From: Scalindua_A sp046757465
Lineage (GTDB): Bacteria > Planctomycetota > Brocadiia > Brocadiales > Scalinduaceae
DNA length: 64,000 nucleotides
Assembly (NCBI GenBank): GCA_046757465.1
Contig: JBHHYH010000009.1
Coordinates: forward strand, 1 to 64,000
Reading direction: 5' to 3'
The notes under the pieces are model-generated. The model worked only from the letters and a program-made list of their open reading frames with translations. It was not told the origin of the DNA and did no database searches. The translations under genes were made by a program, and so were the position numbers. Of the stretch, positions 26,618-35,367 are shown piece by piece. Position 1 is the stretch's first letter, and each line of letters opens with the position of its first letter.

Positions 26618-28159
26618 TCAACAGCCAGTTACCCTTGCTCTGCCTCGAAGTGTAGGGCCACCATTTCCAACCCTCATAATTTGCATTGGTTGCCCCTTCC
26701 CACAATTTGGTACGGGATACAATTTGAAATCATTACCTACTGCGTCAATACTCATAAGGAAGTCTTTTGAATTTGCCATTATACCACCACCTCTATATAA
26801 CTTGGTGAGATTGCCGTTTTCAATTCTATAAACCTTTTGTGCAGAAATTCTGAAGTTTTCTCTGGATTCACTTATTGATGGTATGCGATGATTGACTACG
26901 TAATAGCCATCTCTTACTTCTTTGATTATATCTTCTGGAGTTTTCTCGCCGGGCCCAAAGGCGGCATTTGTCATTCTGACCAATGGCACGAGGGATGGAT
27001 CAGTCGCCCTCATAGAGCCATTTGGTTCATGCGCAAAGATTGCAGCGGTTTCCCTTCCATTCAAGAAGCCTTTTAATATACCATTCTCAATCAAGTTTAC
27101 CCGTCTGGCAGGCGTTCCTTCCGAGTCATACTTATAGTGCCCATATCCCATCATAGTGGGATCTGAAAATGCGTTTACGAGGGGTGAAGCTATCTGATTT
27201 CCTATTTGATTTTCATTAAGATTATAGAAAAGCCATGATCTGCCTGCATAAGCAGTTTCCATCTTTAATACCCTGTCTTCTTCCGTAGGATGTCCGATGA
27301 TTTCATGCACAAGCAATGTATTAAAGTGAGGATCTGTTACAACAACCTCTTCCTTTTCACTGGTTTTTAAAAACTCTGCACCTGATAGTTCGATTGTATC
27401 TCTAGTTCTCTCAAGTGCAAAATCAAGAAAACTTAAGTTATAAACATTTTTTCCTTCAATCACCTCCCAACCCCTCAAGTCTCCAATGTAATCATAGTAC
27501 ACCTCAGGGCTTGATTCTCCTTTCTGCGCCGACACATAAATAACACCCTGTGTCAACGGAAACGATTGGTCAATCTTTGCCCCTTCAGAACTGCAAAAAA
27601 GTTCTCTGGTTATACCAGTTGTTATTTCAACAGCCGTAAATCTCACTGATGCATCAAGGGCTTTCATTTGCCCAGAAACATCCTTGCTCATCCCTAATAT
27701 CCTCTGCAAAGTAATCTCTCGAGGATCTATCTCAAACTCTGCCGGAATAGTTTCCTGGTAAACTTCAACCTCTGCCAGTCTAACTCCTGTTAATGAATCA
27801 GCTATTTCTTTAAATTCTGACTTTTTCTCTGCGTTAGCTATAGCCCTTTCATAGGCTGTATTCACGCCTGACTTAATCAGTCCTGCAATTTCCCTGCTCT
27901 TTAAGTCTTTTTTCCCCAAGGATTGTCCATAAAACCCCCATGACGGCATTCCCCCTGCAATAACCCTTATACCAAAGGAAAGATCACAATCATCTTTTAC
28001 GCCCTTTGCCTTTCCATTCTCAGAACTTGCTGATTTGAACTCGCTGACCCCAAACCTCAAGTCCAAATATTTACAGTCCTTCAGAGATTTATAATATCCT
28101 GACATTGTTGCAGAGATTTGTTCTTTTAACTTATCCAGGATTTCTATGTGAACTTTCAT
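26618..28159 (-). CDS. tldD: Metalloprotease TldD
   Basis: A 513-residue TldD, the catalytic half of the TldD/TldE protease. The zinc motif HEIIGHPTEED (HExxxH plus downstream Glu) is at about residue 285. ATG 28159 is used; the frame also opens at a GTG one codon earlier. The C-terminal family stretch MANSKDFLMSIDAVGN is present. The protease matures peptides such as microcin B17 and degrades unfolded substrates elsewhere. It begins ten bases after the heme-protein gene, so both are probably on one mRNA. Confidence 0.93.
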   Translation of the reverse strand: MKVHIEILDKLKEQISATMSGYYKSLKDCKYLDLRFGVSEFKSASSENGKAKGVKDDCDLSFGIRVIAGGMPSWGFYGQSLGKKDLKSREIAGLIKSGVNTAYERAIANAEKKSEFKEIADSLTGVRLAEVEVYQETIPAEFEIDPREITLQRILGMSKDVSGQMKALDASVRFTAVEITTGITRELFCSSEGAKIDQSFPLTQGVIYVSAQKGESSPEVYYDYIGDLRGWEVIEGKNVYNLSFLDFALERTRDTIELSGAEFLKTSEKEEVVVTDPHFNTLLVHEIIGHPTEEDRVLKMETAYAGRSWLFYNLNENQIGNQIASPLVNAFSDPTMMGYGHYKYDSEGTPARRVNLIENGILKGFLNGRETAAIFAHEPNGSMRATDPSLVPLVRMTNAAFGPGEKTPEDIIKEVRDGYYVVNHRIPSISESRENFRISAQKVYRIENGNLTKLYRGGGIMANSKDFLMSIDAVGNDFKLYPVPNCGKGQPMQIMRVGNGGPTLRGRARVTGC

Positions 28160-28169
28160 CACAAAAAAT

Positions 28170-28901
28170 TTATTTCTTATCTTTATCTATCTTCCTAATC
28201 GAAATGTTCATCGCAAGAGCGATAAATGTAACCAGAAAGATTGTTCCTATTGTAGTTATAATGGTCATATAAATTAAATGCCCTTTGGTCTCAGCTTCAG
28301 CCCTGTCCACGGGAACAATCACCGAGATAGCGCCCCTTAAATCTCCAAACGTATAGTCTGTAGCCCTATCCTCAGGATAATCTTCTTTTATAACTTCAGG
28401 TATAGTCTCCTTTGCAGAATGGCACTTTAGACATGCTTCCTCAATGTAAAGGGGGGTGAGGTATCTCAACACTCTTTGACCATTTATTTTATCCACACCT
28501 TTGTATTCAGAAAGATTTTTATCCTCCTGAAATTCAACAAGAGCTTTTTCTTCAAATTTATCGGGTTTGTTATCTGGATTTCTATATTTTGAACTAACCT
28601 GTCTTAATTGATAACCTGTTGCATTATAAAACTTTTTCCCGATCTCCTTCCCTGCCATTGCGGGCATGAGTCTTCTGGCTTCTTCGCCATGTTGTAGATT
28701 GGCTAGTGCTATCGTCTCAGCCAGATATTCTCTTGTGTGCTTAAGCTCAAGGGCAATCATTTCACATTTATCGAAAATCTCTTCTCGCAGCATGGCAGAC
28801 TGTTTTTGATAATTCGTGGAACTTATGGAAAGTATCACCACAGCGCCGACAATCACTATGACTGCAAACAATTTGAAATTTTTTTTCCTCTGAAGGGGCA
28901 T
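28170..28901 (-). CDS. Membrane-anchored c-heme protein, DUF3365 (Tll0287-like)
   Basis: A 243-residue protein with an N-terminal membrane segment (about 11-27) and a C-terminal one (about 212-235), so the central part faces the periplasm. The heme-binding motif is C157-LK-C160-H161, and the sequence around it (CLKCHS, then a region with GDLRGAISVIVPV) fits the DUF3365/Tll0287-like heme domain found in redox or NO/O2 sensors. No kinase or cyclase output is attached. The gene has an AAGGAG site. It leads the unit with tldD and tldE; the functional link is unclear. Confidence 0.8.
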   Translation of the reverse strand: MPLQRKKNFKLFAVIVIVGAVVILSISSTNYQKQSAMLREEIFDKCEMIALELKHTREYLAETIALANLQHGEEARRLMPAMAGKEIGKKFYNATGYQLRQVSSKYRNPDNKPDKFEEKALVEFQEDKNLSEYKGVDKINGQRVLRYLTPLYIEEACLKCHSAKETIPEVIKEDYPEDRATDYTFGDLRGAISVIVPVDRAEAETKGHLIYMTIITTIGTIFLVTFIALAMNISIRKIDKDKK

Positions 28902-29442
28902 GTCTAAATCTCCTTTATATATTCAAAATTATTGATTTCCAACTTTTTTGCTCACTACATGGCACGACTTGTATCTTAGGATACCGCAGTCTAGCACAAA
29001 AGCAACGATTTTTCTAAGGAAATTACAGACATAATCCTCTGTTATCTAGGGAGATAAGTTGTTGTACCAACGTTATGAAAATTTAGATAATAACCCTTGT
29101 TATAGTAGGAATGTGGGGTTGGAGAAGGACTAAATACGCATTTTTGATGAGGAAATGAAATGTGTAATTGTTGTAATTGGATGTTTTCATTTATCGTGCT
29201 GAACAGTATTGGGACAACAGCGATCGTTTAAAAAAGGATTACGCTTAATCTTTTCTTAAACTATTTCTGAAAGTGATAACTAGGAATTGAGAATGAATAG
29301 CTTATATCCGGATGGTAATGTCAGAAGAGCCAAAAAAACAGAATACAGTTCGAATTACTTAATTATTAGACAATGGTACTTTGACAATATAAAGTATCAT
29401 TATCTAGCATCTAATCCATTAAATAATGATTATGGAAGATTC
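28902..29442. other. 541-base intergenic region
   Basis: Between the end of the phosphatase gene and the start of the heme-protein gene. Short frames occur but none is convincing. A weak -35/-10 pair for the heme-protein gene may lie near 28950-29010 on the - strand. No tRNA, repeat or obvious terminator is seen. Confidence 0.4.
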
Positions 29443-29895
29443 TTATTTCCGCTCTATTTTCCCCTCACACTTAGCAACTATCTCTTCTTGTTCGGGCGTT
29501 TCTATAGAACCGGGCCTTTTTCTCCTAACTTCCTCGATTGCTTTTGCCGCATCGTATCCTTTGCTTACAAGATAACATGCTAGCATAGTCCCTGTCCTGC
29601 CAGCACCAGCATCGCAATGCACTACTAATTGTTTGCCATCAGTTCTTACTTTCCTTGCAAACTCTAAAAAATCCCCAACCTGCTCCAAGCTTGGAGACTC
29701 AAAGTCTTTAACTGGAATATGCTTAACCTCAAAACCGAACTCCTCTACTAAATTTTTATTAAGAGGAAATTCGGTGAGTGATACAATTGCTTCAATATTA
29801 TTATCTTTAAGAAATTCAAAATCGTCCACTGTAGATGCTGGCTTAGCCATACCAGCTATTTCACCTTCTATCAGCCAGCTAAAATTCCTAATCAT
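29443..29895 (-). CDS. Dual-specificity protein phosphatase-like protein
   Basis: A 150-residue cytoplasmic phosphatase of the cysteine-based PTP/DSP type. The P-loop HCDAGAGRTGT is at 93-102 with nucleophile C94 and R100; D64 in the segment IPVKDFESPS is the likely general acid. Such enzymes remove phosphate from Tyr or Ser/Thr, and some act on phosphoinositide-like or RNA 5-prime ends. It sits downstream of rplQ but has its own near-consensus promoter, so it is not simply part of the ribosomal operon. Substrate unknown. Confidence 0.85.
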   Translation of the reverse strand: MIRNFSWLIEGEIAGMAKPASTVDDFEFLKDNNIEAIVSLTEFPLNKNLVEEFGFEVKHIPVKDFESPSLEQVGDFLEFARKVRTDGKQLVVHCDAGAGRTGTMLACYLVSKGYDAAKAIEEVRRKRPGSIETPEQEEIVAKCEGKIERK

Positions 29896-29957
29896 TTTTA
29901 CGCTACAGTATTCACTCCGAAAAGCGTTTATTATATAATACTATTAAAGTAACGAAT

Positions 29958-29985
29958 ACTATAGGTGATATCCCCAAACTGTCAA
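29958..29985 (-). promoter_or_regulatory. Near-consensus promoter for the phosphatase gene
   Basis: On the - strand a perfect TTGACA (29980-29985) and TATAGT (29958-29963) are 16 bases apart. The start would be near 29950, about 55 bases before the phosphatase ATG. It lies just after the rplQ stop codon. Confidence 0.7.
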
Positions 29986-30006
29986 CAACAAATTTAGGCA
30001 TGTCTT

Positions 30007-30582
30007 TTAAAACTTATTTCTTTTTTTTGGGACTGATACTTTGGGCTTTATCTCTTTTTCCTCTTCTTCTTTAACTTCTTCTACCAGTTCAAAAATAGCT
30101 TGATTGGCATTGTCTCCCAGACGATTCCCTATCAGACGAAGTTTCCTCTCAAAACCTTCCATTTTATATTCCAATTCTGGTATATCTCCCACACTACTTC
30201 CGGACAAAACACCCATTCTACTTCCCGATAGTCTAAGTATCCTCGTATAACCACCGTTTCGGTCAATATATCTTTCGCCTATCCCGCCAGATTCACGCCA
30301 TTTGCCTTCGCCGAATAGTTTTTTAACCACCTCTTTATTGTTTAACCTTGACAATACCTGCCTGTAAAAGTGAACGTAAGCGGGCCTATCCACTTCTTTC
30401 TTTGCAATGCCTTTCTTTGCCAATGAAATAATCCTTTCGACAAAAGGGCGAACATATTTTGCCTTTTCCACAGTAGTAACAATCCTGCCATAGGTAAAAA
30501 GACTTATGGCCAAATTACGCCTCAAGGCCTTCCTGTGACTGGTTGTCCTGCCCAGATGTTTTTCATTTTTTCTGTGCCTCAT
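30007..30582 (-). CDS. rplQ: 50S ribosomal protein L17
   Basis: A 191-residue L17 with the usual start MRHRKNEKHLGRTTSHRKALRRNL. The ATG at 30582 has a GAGGAAG site eight bases upstream, inside the end of rpoA; a TTG 18 bases earlier is less likely. The core ends near residue 115-120, and about 70 additional residues follow, finishing in a Glu/Lys-rich tail. L17 lies near the exit tunnel. It is the last ribosomal gene of the alpha operon and overlaps rpoA by 20 bases. Confidence 0.95.
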   Translation of the reverse strand: MRHRKNEKHLGRTTSHRKALRRNLAISLFTYGRIVTTVEKAKYVRPFVERIISLAKKGIAKKEVDRPAYVHFYRQVLSRLNNKEVVKKLFGEGKWRESGGIGERYIDRNGGYTRILRLSGSRMGVLSGSSVGDIPELEYKMEGFERKLRLIGNRLGDNANQAIFELVEEVKEEEEKEIKPKVSVPKKRNKF

Positions 30583-31603
30583 ATGACACTTCCTCTTCAA
30601 CTTGATTTACATCTTCACTATCAGTCTTAAACGATAAACCCAACTGTGTAAGCTTTTTCTTAACCTCAGTTAATGTTGTTTTGCCAAAATTTTTTAATCC
30701 CAATAATTCATCCTCTCTTTTTGTAACAAGATCACCGAGTGTCTTTATATTAGTTGCTGCAAGACAGTTGGATGCCCTCACAGACAAATCCAGTTCAGAA
30801 ACTGATGTGGCCAGTTTCTGGTCTATTTCATTAGCAGAATCTTCTTTCTCTTCCGTTTTTTCAAGCAGCTTCTCACCAGTTTGTGGCAACTCACGACCCA
30901 ATTCAAAGTAATGCACGAAGGGATTCAAATGTTTTCTAAAAATCCTTGCAGCCTCTACCAATGCCATCTCAGGTGAGATAATACCACTTGTCCATATTTC
31001 AATGATTAATCTATCGTAATTAGTCCTTCTACCAACCCTAGTCTCTTCTGTACGAATTTTGACCTTGCGAACAGGAGAAAAAACAGCATCAATTGGAATG
31101 ACACCTATCTCATGACTTCCAACTTCAACTTCCTCAGCTGTTTTGTAACCTCTTCCTTTTCTAACTTCCATTTCAACATTAAAATTCATATTTTCAGAAA
31201 TAGTCACAATATGAAGATCACCATTAACAATTTCCACGCCATCATCGGTAATAATATCTCTTGCCTTAATTTCCCCTTTTTTCTTTGCTTCAATCTTAAT
31301 TATTCCAGGTTTGTCCGTGTACAACTTCACAATAAGGTTCTTAATATTAAGAATAATATCTGTTGTATCCTCCACTACACCTGGAATTGTACTGAATTCA
31401 TGTTGTACACCATCAATTCTAACCGACGTAACAGCACTTCCTTCTATCGAAGAAAGCAAAATCCTTTTCAAGCTATTACCAATTGTAGTTCCAAAACCTC
31501 GTTCAAAAGGCTCAGCAAAAAATTTTCCGTAAGTGTCAGTATATGTTTCTTTTTCTACATTAATTCTCGTAGGTAGTTCAAAATCTCCCCATCTAATACG
31601 CAT
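30563..31603 (-). CDS. rpoA: DNA-directed RNA polymerase subunit alpha
   Basis: A 346-residue alpha subunit. The N-terminal dimerisation domain contains FAEPFERGFGTTIGNSLRRILLS-type sequence (here NSLKRILLSS), and the C-terminal domain with LDLSVRASNCLAATNIKTLGDL (about 270-291) binds UP elements and activators. An AGGAGG site precedes the ATG. It follows rpsD after 195 bases and overlaps rplQ. A possible internal promoter lies at the end of rpsD. Confidence 0.97.
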   Translation of the reverse strand: MRIRWGDFELPTRINVEKETYTDTYGKFFAEPFERGFGTTIGNSLKRILLSSIEGSAVTSVRIDGVQHEFSTIPGVVEDTTDIILNIKNLIVKLYTDKPGIIKIEAKKKGEIKARDIITDDGVEIVNGDLHIVTISENMNFNVEMEVRKGRGYKTAEEVEVGSHEIGVIPIDAVFSPVRKVKIRTEETRVGRRTNYDRLIIEIWTSGIISPEMALVEAARIFRKHLNPFVHYFELGRELPQTGEKLLEKTEEKEDSANEIDQKLATSVSELDLSVRASNCLAATNIKTLGDLVTKREDELLGLKNFGKTTLTEVKKKLTQLGLSFKTDSEDVNQVEEEVSYEAQKK

Positions 31604-31790
31604 GTGGAAGCCTCCTTCTGATCATAAATTCCTTTTTGATCATTTCTGAGAAATGAATATCTTCTTGTTTTGTTAGATCGATTACTATGAGCTGGAAAAA
31701 AATGTCCTTTAGTTGGGTAAGACACTCAAGGTAGGGTTTCATAACTTACTTAATATTACGATACGTAATAATTTTAATTATATCCTACAA

Positions 31791-31818
31791 ATTATAGGTT
31801 ATTTCGAACAAAGCTCAA
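31791..31818 (-). promoter_or_regulatory. Possible internal promoter for rpoA-rplQ
   Basis: TTGAGC (31813-31818, in the last codons of rpsD) and TATAAT (31791-31796) are 16 bases apart on the - strand. It would give a 5-prime leader of about 180 bases before rpoA. A perfect 7-bp hairpin (31754-31770) lies in that leader. Confidence 0.4.
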
Positions 31819-32425
31819 CGACAAGCTGCTCTTGTATATTTATTGATATCTCATCCCTAGTAGGCAAATGCAAAACACGGCCCTCTAACCCATCATCTCC
31901 CACTTCTAACCAAGAGGGTAGGTCTCGATTATTATCCGAATCCACGTTCAATTTTATCATCTTTACACTATCTTCTTTGTTAATCGGCTTAATTAAATCT
32001 CCTGATTTAATTAAATAAGAAGCAATGTCAACCTTTCTATTGTTTACCGTTATATGACCATGATTGATTACCTGTCTTGCATGACTACGTGAAAACCCGT
32101 ACCCGAGATGGAATAAAACGTTGTCAAGTCTTCTTTCCAATAATATAAGTAAATTTTCTCCTGTATTACCCTTTTTCCTTTCCGCTTTAGCAAAACAATG
32201 TCGAAACTGTCTCTCAAAGACACCATAAAACCGTTTCAATTTTTGTTTTTCTCTAAAGTGTATTCCATAATCAGATAATTTTCTACCTCTTCTTTTCAAT
32301 TGACCAGGTACGTTTTTCCTTTTAGCCACACTACACTTTGCAGTTTCACAACGAATACCTTTTAAATATAGCTTAACACCTTCTCTTCTGCACAATTTAC
32401 ATTTAGATTCTATATGTCTAGCCAT
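31799..32425 (-). CDS. rpsD: 30S ribosomal protein S4 (zinc form)
   Basis: A 208-residue S4 that nucleates 30S assembly. The N-terminus has CKLC at about 9-12 and further cysteines around 26 and 31, the zinc-binding C+ form. The S4 RNA-binding domain is clear: RRLDNVLFHLGYGFSRSHARQVINHGHITVN. The gene follows rpsK by 68 bases, the standard alpha-operon order. In enterobacteria S4 represses this operon; no matching leader can be assigned here. Confidence 0.96.
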   Translation of the reverse strand: MARHIESKCKLCRREGVKLYLKGIRCETAKCSVAKRKNVPGQLKRRGRKLSDYGIHFREKQKLKRFYGVFERQFRHCFAKAERKKGNTGENLLILLERRLDNVLFHLGYGFSRSHARQVINHGHITVNNRKVDIASYLIKSGDLIKPINKEDSVKMIKLNVDSDNNRDLPSWLEVGDDGLEGRVLHLPTRDEISINIQEQLVVELCSK

Positions 32426-32493
32426 GTTACCCTTTACTCAGAAAATCGAAATTTATACTAAATTCACTTTTATCTAACAACTTAGATATTTTC

Positions 32494-32865
32494 CTAAACT
32501 CTCCTCTTCTTCCTGGGGCGACAACCATTGTGAGGCAACGGAGTAACATCCTCAATAGCTTTAACCAAAAGTCCTGCTTCCTGTAAAGCTGTTATTGCCG
32601 ATTCTCTTCCAGAGCCTGGCCCCTTTACCCTAACCTCAACTTCCCGAACACCAAACCTTCGTGCTTTTTCTGCAACATTTCTAGCAGTTCTTTGAGCTGC
32701 AAAAGGTGTGCTCTTTCTTGAACCTTTGAAACCAACCGTTCCGGCACTAGCCCAGCACAATGTTTCTCCATTTATATCAGCAATCGTTATATACGTATTA
32801 TTAAAAGTTGCCTTAATATGTGCAATTGCTTTAGCAACACTACGCCTTATCTTCTTTTTACCCAT
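32494..32865 (-). CDS. rpsK: 30S ribosomal protein S11
   Basis: A 123-residue S11. ATG 32865 (MGKKKIRRSV) is preferred over an in-frame TTG at 32889. The protein has AHIKATFNNTYITIADINGE and ends DVTPLPHNGCRPRKKRRV, where HNGCRPRKKRRV is the family signature. S11 lies on the 30S platform. Its usual neighbour rpsM is separated here by a methyltransferase gene. Confidence 0.96.
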   Translation of the reverse strand: MGKKKIRRSVAKAIAHIKATFNNTYITIADINGETLCWASAGTVGFKGSRKSTPFAAQRTARNVAEKARRFGVREVEVRVKGPGSGRESAITALQEAGLLVKAIEDVTPLPHNGCRPRKKRRV

Positions 32866-32914
32866 TAGTAAAAACCTTATCCTTTCCAAAAAATAAAACT
32901 ACTCATTCAGACAA

Positions 32915-33751
32915 CTAACAAGTACAAACCAGAGTATCATTTGAAGAATGTTCCTGGAAAAACCCTTGTAATCCAAAATTTGTATTAAACATACTGCCCA
33001 GCTCATAGTATCCTTCCAAATTCCTTTTGTTTCTTCCCTTTATCTTCCTTGCTGATATCAAAATATTCTTTGGGGTCAACTTGGGAGATACTATTTCCAG
33101 AAGTTCCACATAATATCCATTACCTAAAAGAAATTGTGATCTTAGTGCGTCTGTCAATATATCCGCAAATTTATATCGGAGCAAACCAAATTGAGTTACA
33201 TTAGTTAAAGGATGATGAGACTTAATTTGAGAACGCAACTGTCCATGGCAACATGGTACAATCATAATATACTTAGCACCAATTTTAATACCCTTGGCAA
33301 TGGCTTCATCTGTAGCTGTATTACATGCATGTAGAGCAATAACCACATCAACCTTTTTATCAGGAGTGAAATCTATTGTTCTTCCGTGCTTAAAGGCCAT
33401 GTTTTTATAACCTAAAACAGATCTGATCTCCTCACATCTTTCTATAAGCTCCTTATTGGTATCTACACCAAAGAAAAAGGGGATTGCATTAAACTCTCTC
33501 TCTAAAATAAAACTTAAAACAAATGAAAGATAAGATTTGCCACATGAACATTCTAGAAAAACAATTTCTTTATCTTTATCAAACCTTCTAACTACCTTCA
33601 AGATTTGCTCGCAGAAGCCAGCAATCTCATTAATCTTTTTGTTCATATCCTTTTTTAACAGTCCATTGTTATGCTTGAATCCAAGGGGATTTATTATGTC
33701 ATCTTCTTGTTCTAATAGATTTAGTATTTCTGTTTTATTTGTTATTTTCAT
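32915..33751 (-). CDS. SAM-dependent methyltransferase (Methyltransf_32-like)
   Basis: A 278-residue class I methyltransferase. The SAM loop is LECSCGKSYLS (about 69-79), followed by an acidic residue in FGVDTN (about 97-102) and the segment ALHACNTATDEAI (about 145-157), characteristic of the Methyltransf_32 group. A later VPCCHGQ motif contains two cysteines and His. The substrate is unknown; RNA, ribosomal protein or tRNA are possible. The gene lies between rpsM (17 bases upstream) and rpsK (49 bases downstream), inside an operon that is normally uninterrupted, so the product may act on the ribosome. Confidence 0.8.
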   Translation of the reverse strand: MKITNKTEILNLLEQEDDIINPLGFKHNNGLLKKDMNKKINEIAGFCEQILKVVRRFDKDKEIVFLECSCGKSYLSFVLSFILEREFNAIPFFFGVDTNKELIERCEEIRSVLGYKNMAFKHGRTIDFTPDKKVDVVIALHACNTATDEAIAKGIKIGAKYIMIVPCCHGQLRSQIKSHHPLTNVTQFGLLRYKFADILTDALRSQFLLGNGYYVELLEIVSPKLTPKNILISARKIKGRNKRNLEGYYELGSMFNTNFGLQGFFQEHSSNDTLVCTC

Positions 33752-33768
33752 TACTTTTGCTAATAACC

Positions 33769-34155
33769 TTATCCCTTCATTTCCTTCACACTCTTTTTTA
33801 CGGCTACCGTTCTTCGCTTTCCCTTCCTTGTGCGTGCGTTAGTCCTCGTTCTCTGTCCCCTTACAGGAAGTCCCATACGATGACGCAAACCTCTATAACA
33901 TCCTATATTTCTCATTCGTGACATATTTTGTGATTCCTGCCTTCTTAGTTGACCTTCAACAGTAAAATTCTTTTCTATATAAGCACCCAATGCACTCAAT
34001 TCGTCCTCCGAAATGTTCTTAGCACGTATGTTTTCATTAATACCTAAGGCTTTAAGTGCGTCCCGTGATAATTTCCTACCAATACCATAAATATAAGTTA
34101 GTGCTATCTCAATCCCTTTTTCTCCAGGTATATCAACTCCTGCAATTCGCGGCAT
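33769..34155 (-). CDS. rpsM: 30S ribosomal protein S13
   Basis: A 128-residue S13 starting MPRIAGVDIPGEKGIEIALTYI-type and containing the conserved GCYRGLRHRMGLPVRGQRT stretch that ends in NARTRKG. S13 sits in the 30S head and contacts the P-site tRNA and the 50S. It follows rpmJ by 57 bases. The lysine-rich tail is about ten residues longer than usual. Confidence 0.97.
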   Translation of the reverse strand: MPRIAGVDIPGEKGIEIALTYIYGIGRKLSRDALKALGINENIRAKNISEDELSALGAYIEKNFTVEGQLRRQESQNMSRMRNIGCYRGLRHRMGLPVRGQRTRTNARTRKGKRRTVAVKKSVKEMKG

Positions 34156-34212
34156 TTATAACAATCCTTTCAAAAATTTATAAAAGAATTCTTAAATCTT
34201 AAATTCTATATC

Positions 34213-34329
34213 TTATTTGCCCTGCCTTTGTTTATGGCGCGGATTAGAACAGATTACACGTATTACATTTTTGCGTCTTATTACTTTGCAATTTTCACAT
34301 ATCCTCTTTACAGATGATCTAACCCTCAT
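34213..34329 (-). CDS. rpmJ: 50S ribosomal protein L36 (zinc form)
   Basis: A 38-residue L36, short but unmistakable: MRVRSSVKRICENCKV and the tail NPRHKQRQGK. The zinc ligands C11, C14, C27 and H32 are all present. It lies between infA (12 bases) and rpsM, the normal order infA-rpmJ-rpsM. Confidence 0.96.
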   Translation of the reverse strand: MRVRSSVKRICENCKVIRRKNVIRVICSNPRHKQRQGK

Positions 34330-34341
34330 AAATCTTCCTTC

Positions 34342-34560
34342 TCAACTTTGACGATAAATTATTCTTCCCTTACTTAAGTCGTAAGGAGACATCTCGATTG
34401 TGACTTTATCACCAGGAAGAATGCGGATGAAATGCATCCTCATCTTTCCTGACACGTGAGCAAGAACTTCATGACCATTTTCTAGCTCAACACGAAACAT
34501 AGCATTAGGTAAAGATTCTTTTACTGTTGCTACAACTCTTATAGGTTCTTCTTTGACCAT
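34342..34560 (-). CDS. infA: Translation initiation factor IF-1
   Basis: A 72-residue single OB-fold protein. It has the IF-1 pattern RVELENGHEVLAHVSGKMRMHFIRILPGD and ends GRIIYRQS. IF-1 occupies the A site during initiation. It lies 49 bases after map and 12 bases before rpmJ, the usual map-infA-rpmJ cluster. The sequence begins MVKEEPIRV rather than MAKED, a small change in a variable region. Confidence 0.96.
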   Translation of the reverse strand: MVKEEPIRVVATVKESLPNAMFRVELENGHEVLAHVSGKMRMHFIRILPGDKVTIEMSPYDLSKGRIIYRQS

Positions 34561-34609
34561 AAAATAAACTTCAACACATGTTTATTGTAATTAAAAATTC
34601 CTTTCCTCC

Positions 34610-35362
34610 CTACACAGTAAGAATATCAGCGCCATTCTCTGTCATCACAATTGTATGCTCAAAGTGCGCTGAAAGTTTTCTATCTTTAGTAACAACCGTC
34701 CATCTATTTTTAAGGACTTCTGTATCACATTTACCTACGCATATCATTGGTTCTATCGCGAGCGTCATTCCTTGCAAGAGTATTTCATCCATTTTTAATA
34801 ATTCCTTGCTAACATAATTAGGGATTTGAGGGTCTTCATGCATTTTTCTACCGATGCCATGACCTGTATAATCTCGTATTACGGAAAAACCATTACTCTC
34901 AACGTAACTTTGTATACACCTTGAAACTTCTGATAGTTTGATATTTGCATGTATTGTTTTAATTACTCTATCAAGTGATTTTTCACAAACATTCACCAAT
35001 TTTTTCCCCTCTTCAGAAACATCTCCAATTGGAATGGTTATCGCTGCGTCTGCAACATATTTACGATATTCTACTCCTATATCAACACTCAATATATCCC
35101 CATCACAAAGCTTTCTTTGCCCTGGGATTCCATGAACAATTTCTTCATTTATGGATGTACATATACTTTTTGGATAACCTATGTAACCTTTAAAAACAGG
35201 TATACCGTCTTTCTGTAATACATATCTTTCTAATTTTGTATTTAAAGTCTCCGTAGTTATATCTTTTTTCGCAATCTCCCTCGCCATTCCAAGAGCATCC
35301 GCTACTATCTTCCCCGCTTTCCGCATTAAGTCTATCTCACGCTTAGACTTACAAACTATCAC
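34610..35362 (-). CDS. map: Methionine aminopeptidase, type I
   Basis: A 250-residue type I enzyme that removes the initiator Met. Metal ligands are in SVDIGVEYRKYVADAA (two Asp), TGHGIGRKMHE (His), AIEPM (Glu) and FEHTIVMTENGAD (Glu). It lies five bases after adk. No extra N-terminal zinc finger is present. Confidence 0.96.
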   Translation of the reverse strand: MIVCKSKREIDLMRKAGKIVADALGMAREIAKKDITTETLNTKLERYVLQKDGIPVFKGYIGYPKSICTSINEEIVHGIPGQRKLCDGDILSVDIGVEYRKYVADAAITIPIGDVSEEGKKLVNVCEKSLDRVIKTIHANIKLSEVSRCIQSYVESNGFSVIRDYTGHGIGRKMHEDPQIPNYVSKELLKMDEILLQGMTLAIEPMICVGKCDTEVLKNRWTVVTKDRKLSAHFEHTIVMTENGADILTV

Positions 35363-35367
35363 ACAAG

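Noticed and set aside
29287..29583. 98-codon + strand frame at the end of the phosphatase gene
   Set aside because: It overlaps the conserved phosphatase coding sequence in antisense and has no ribosome-binding site or recognisable domain.
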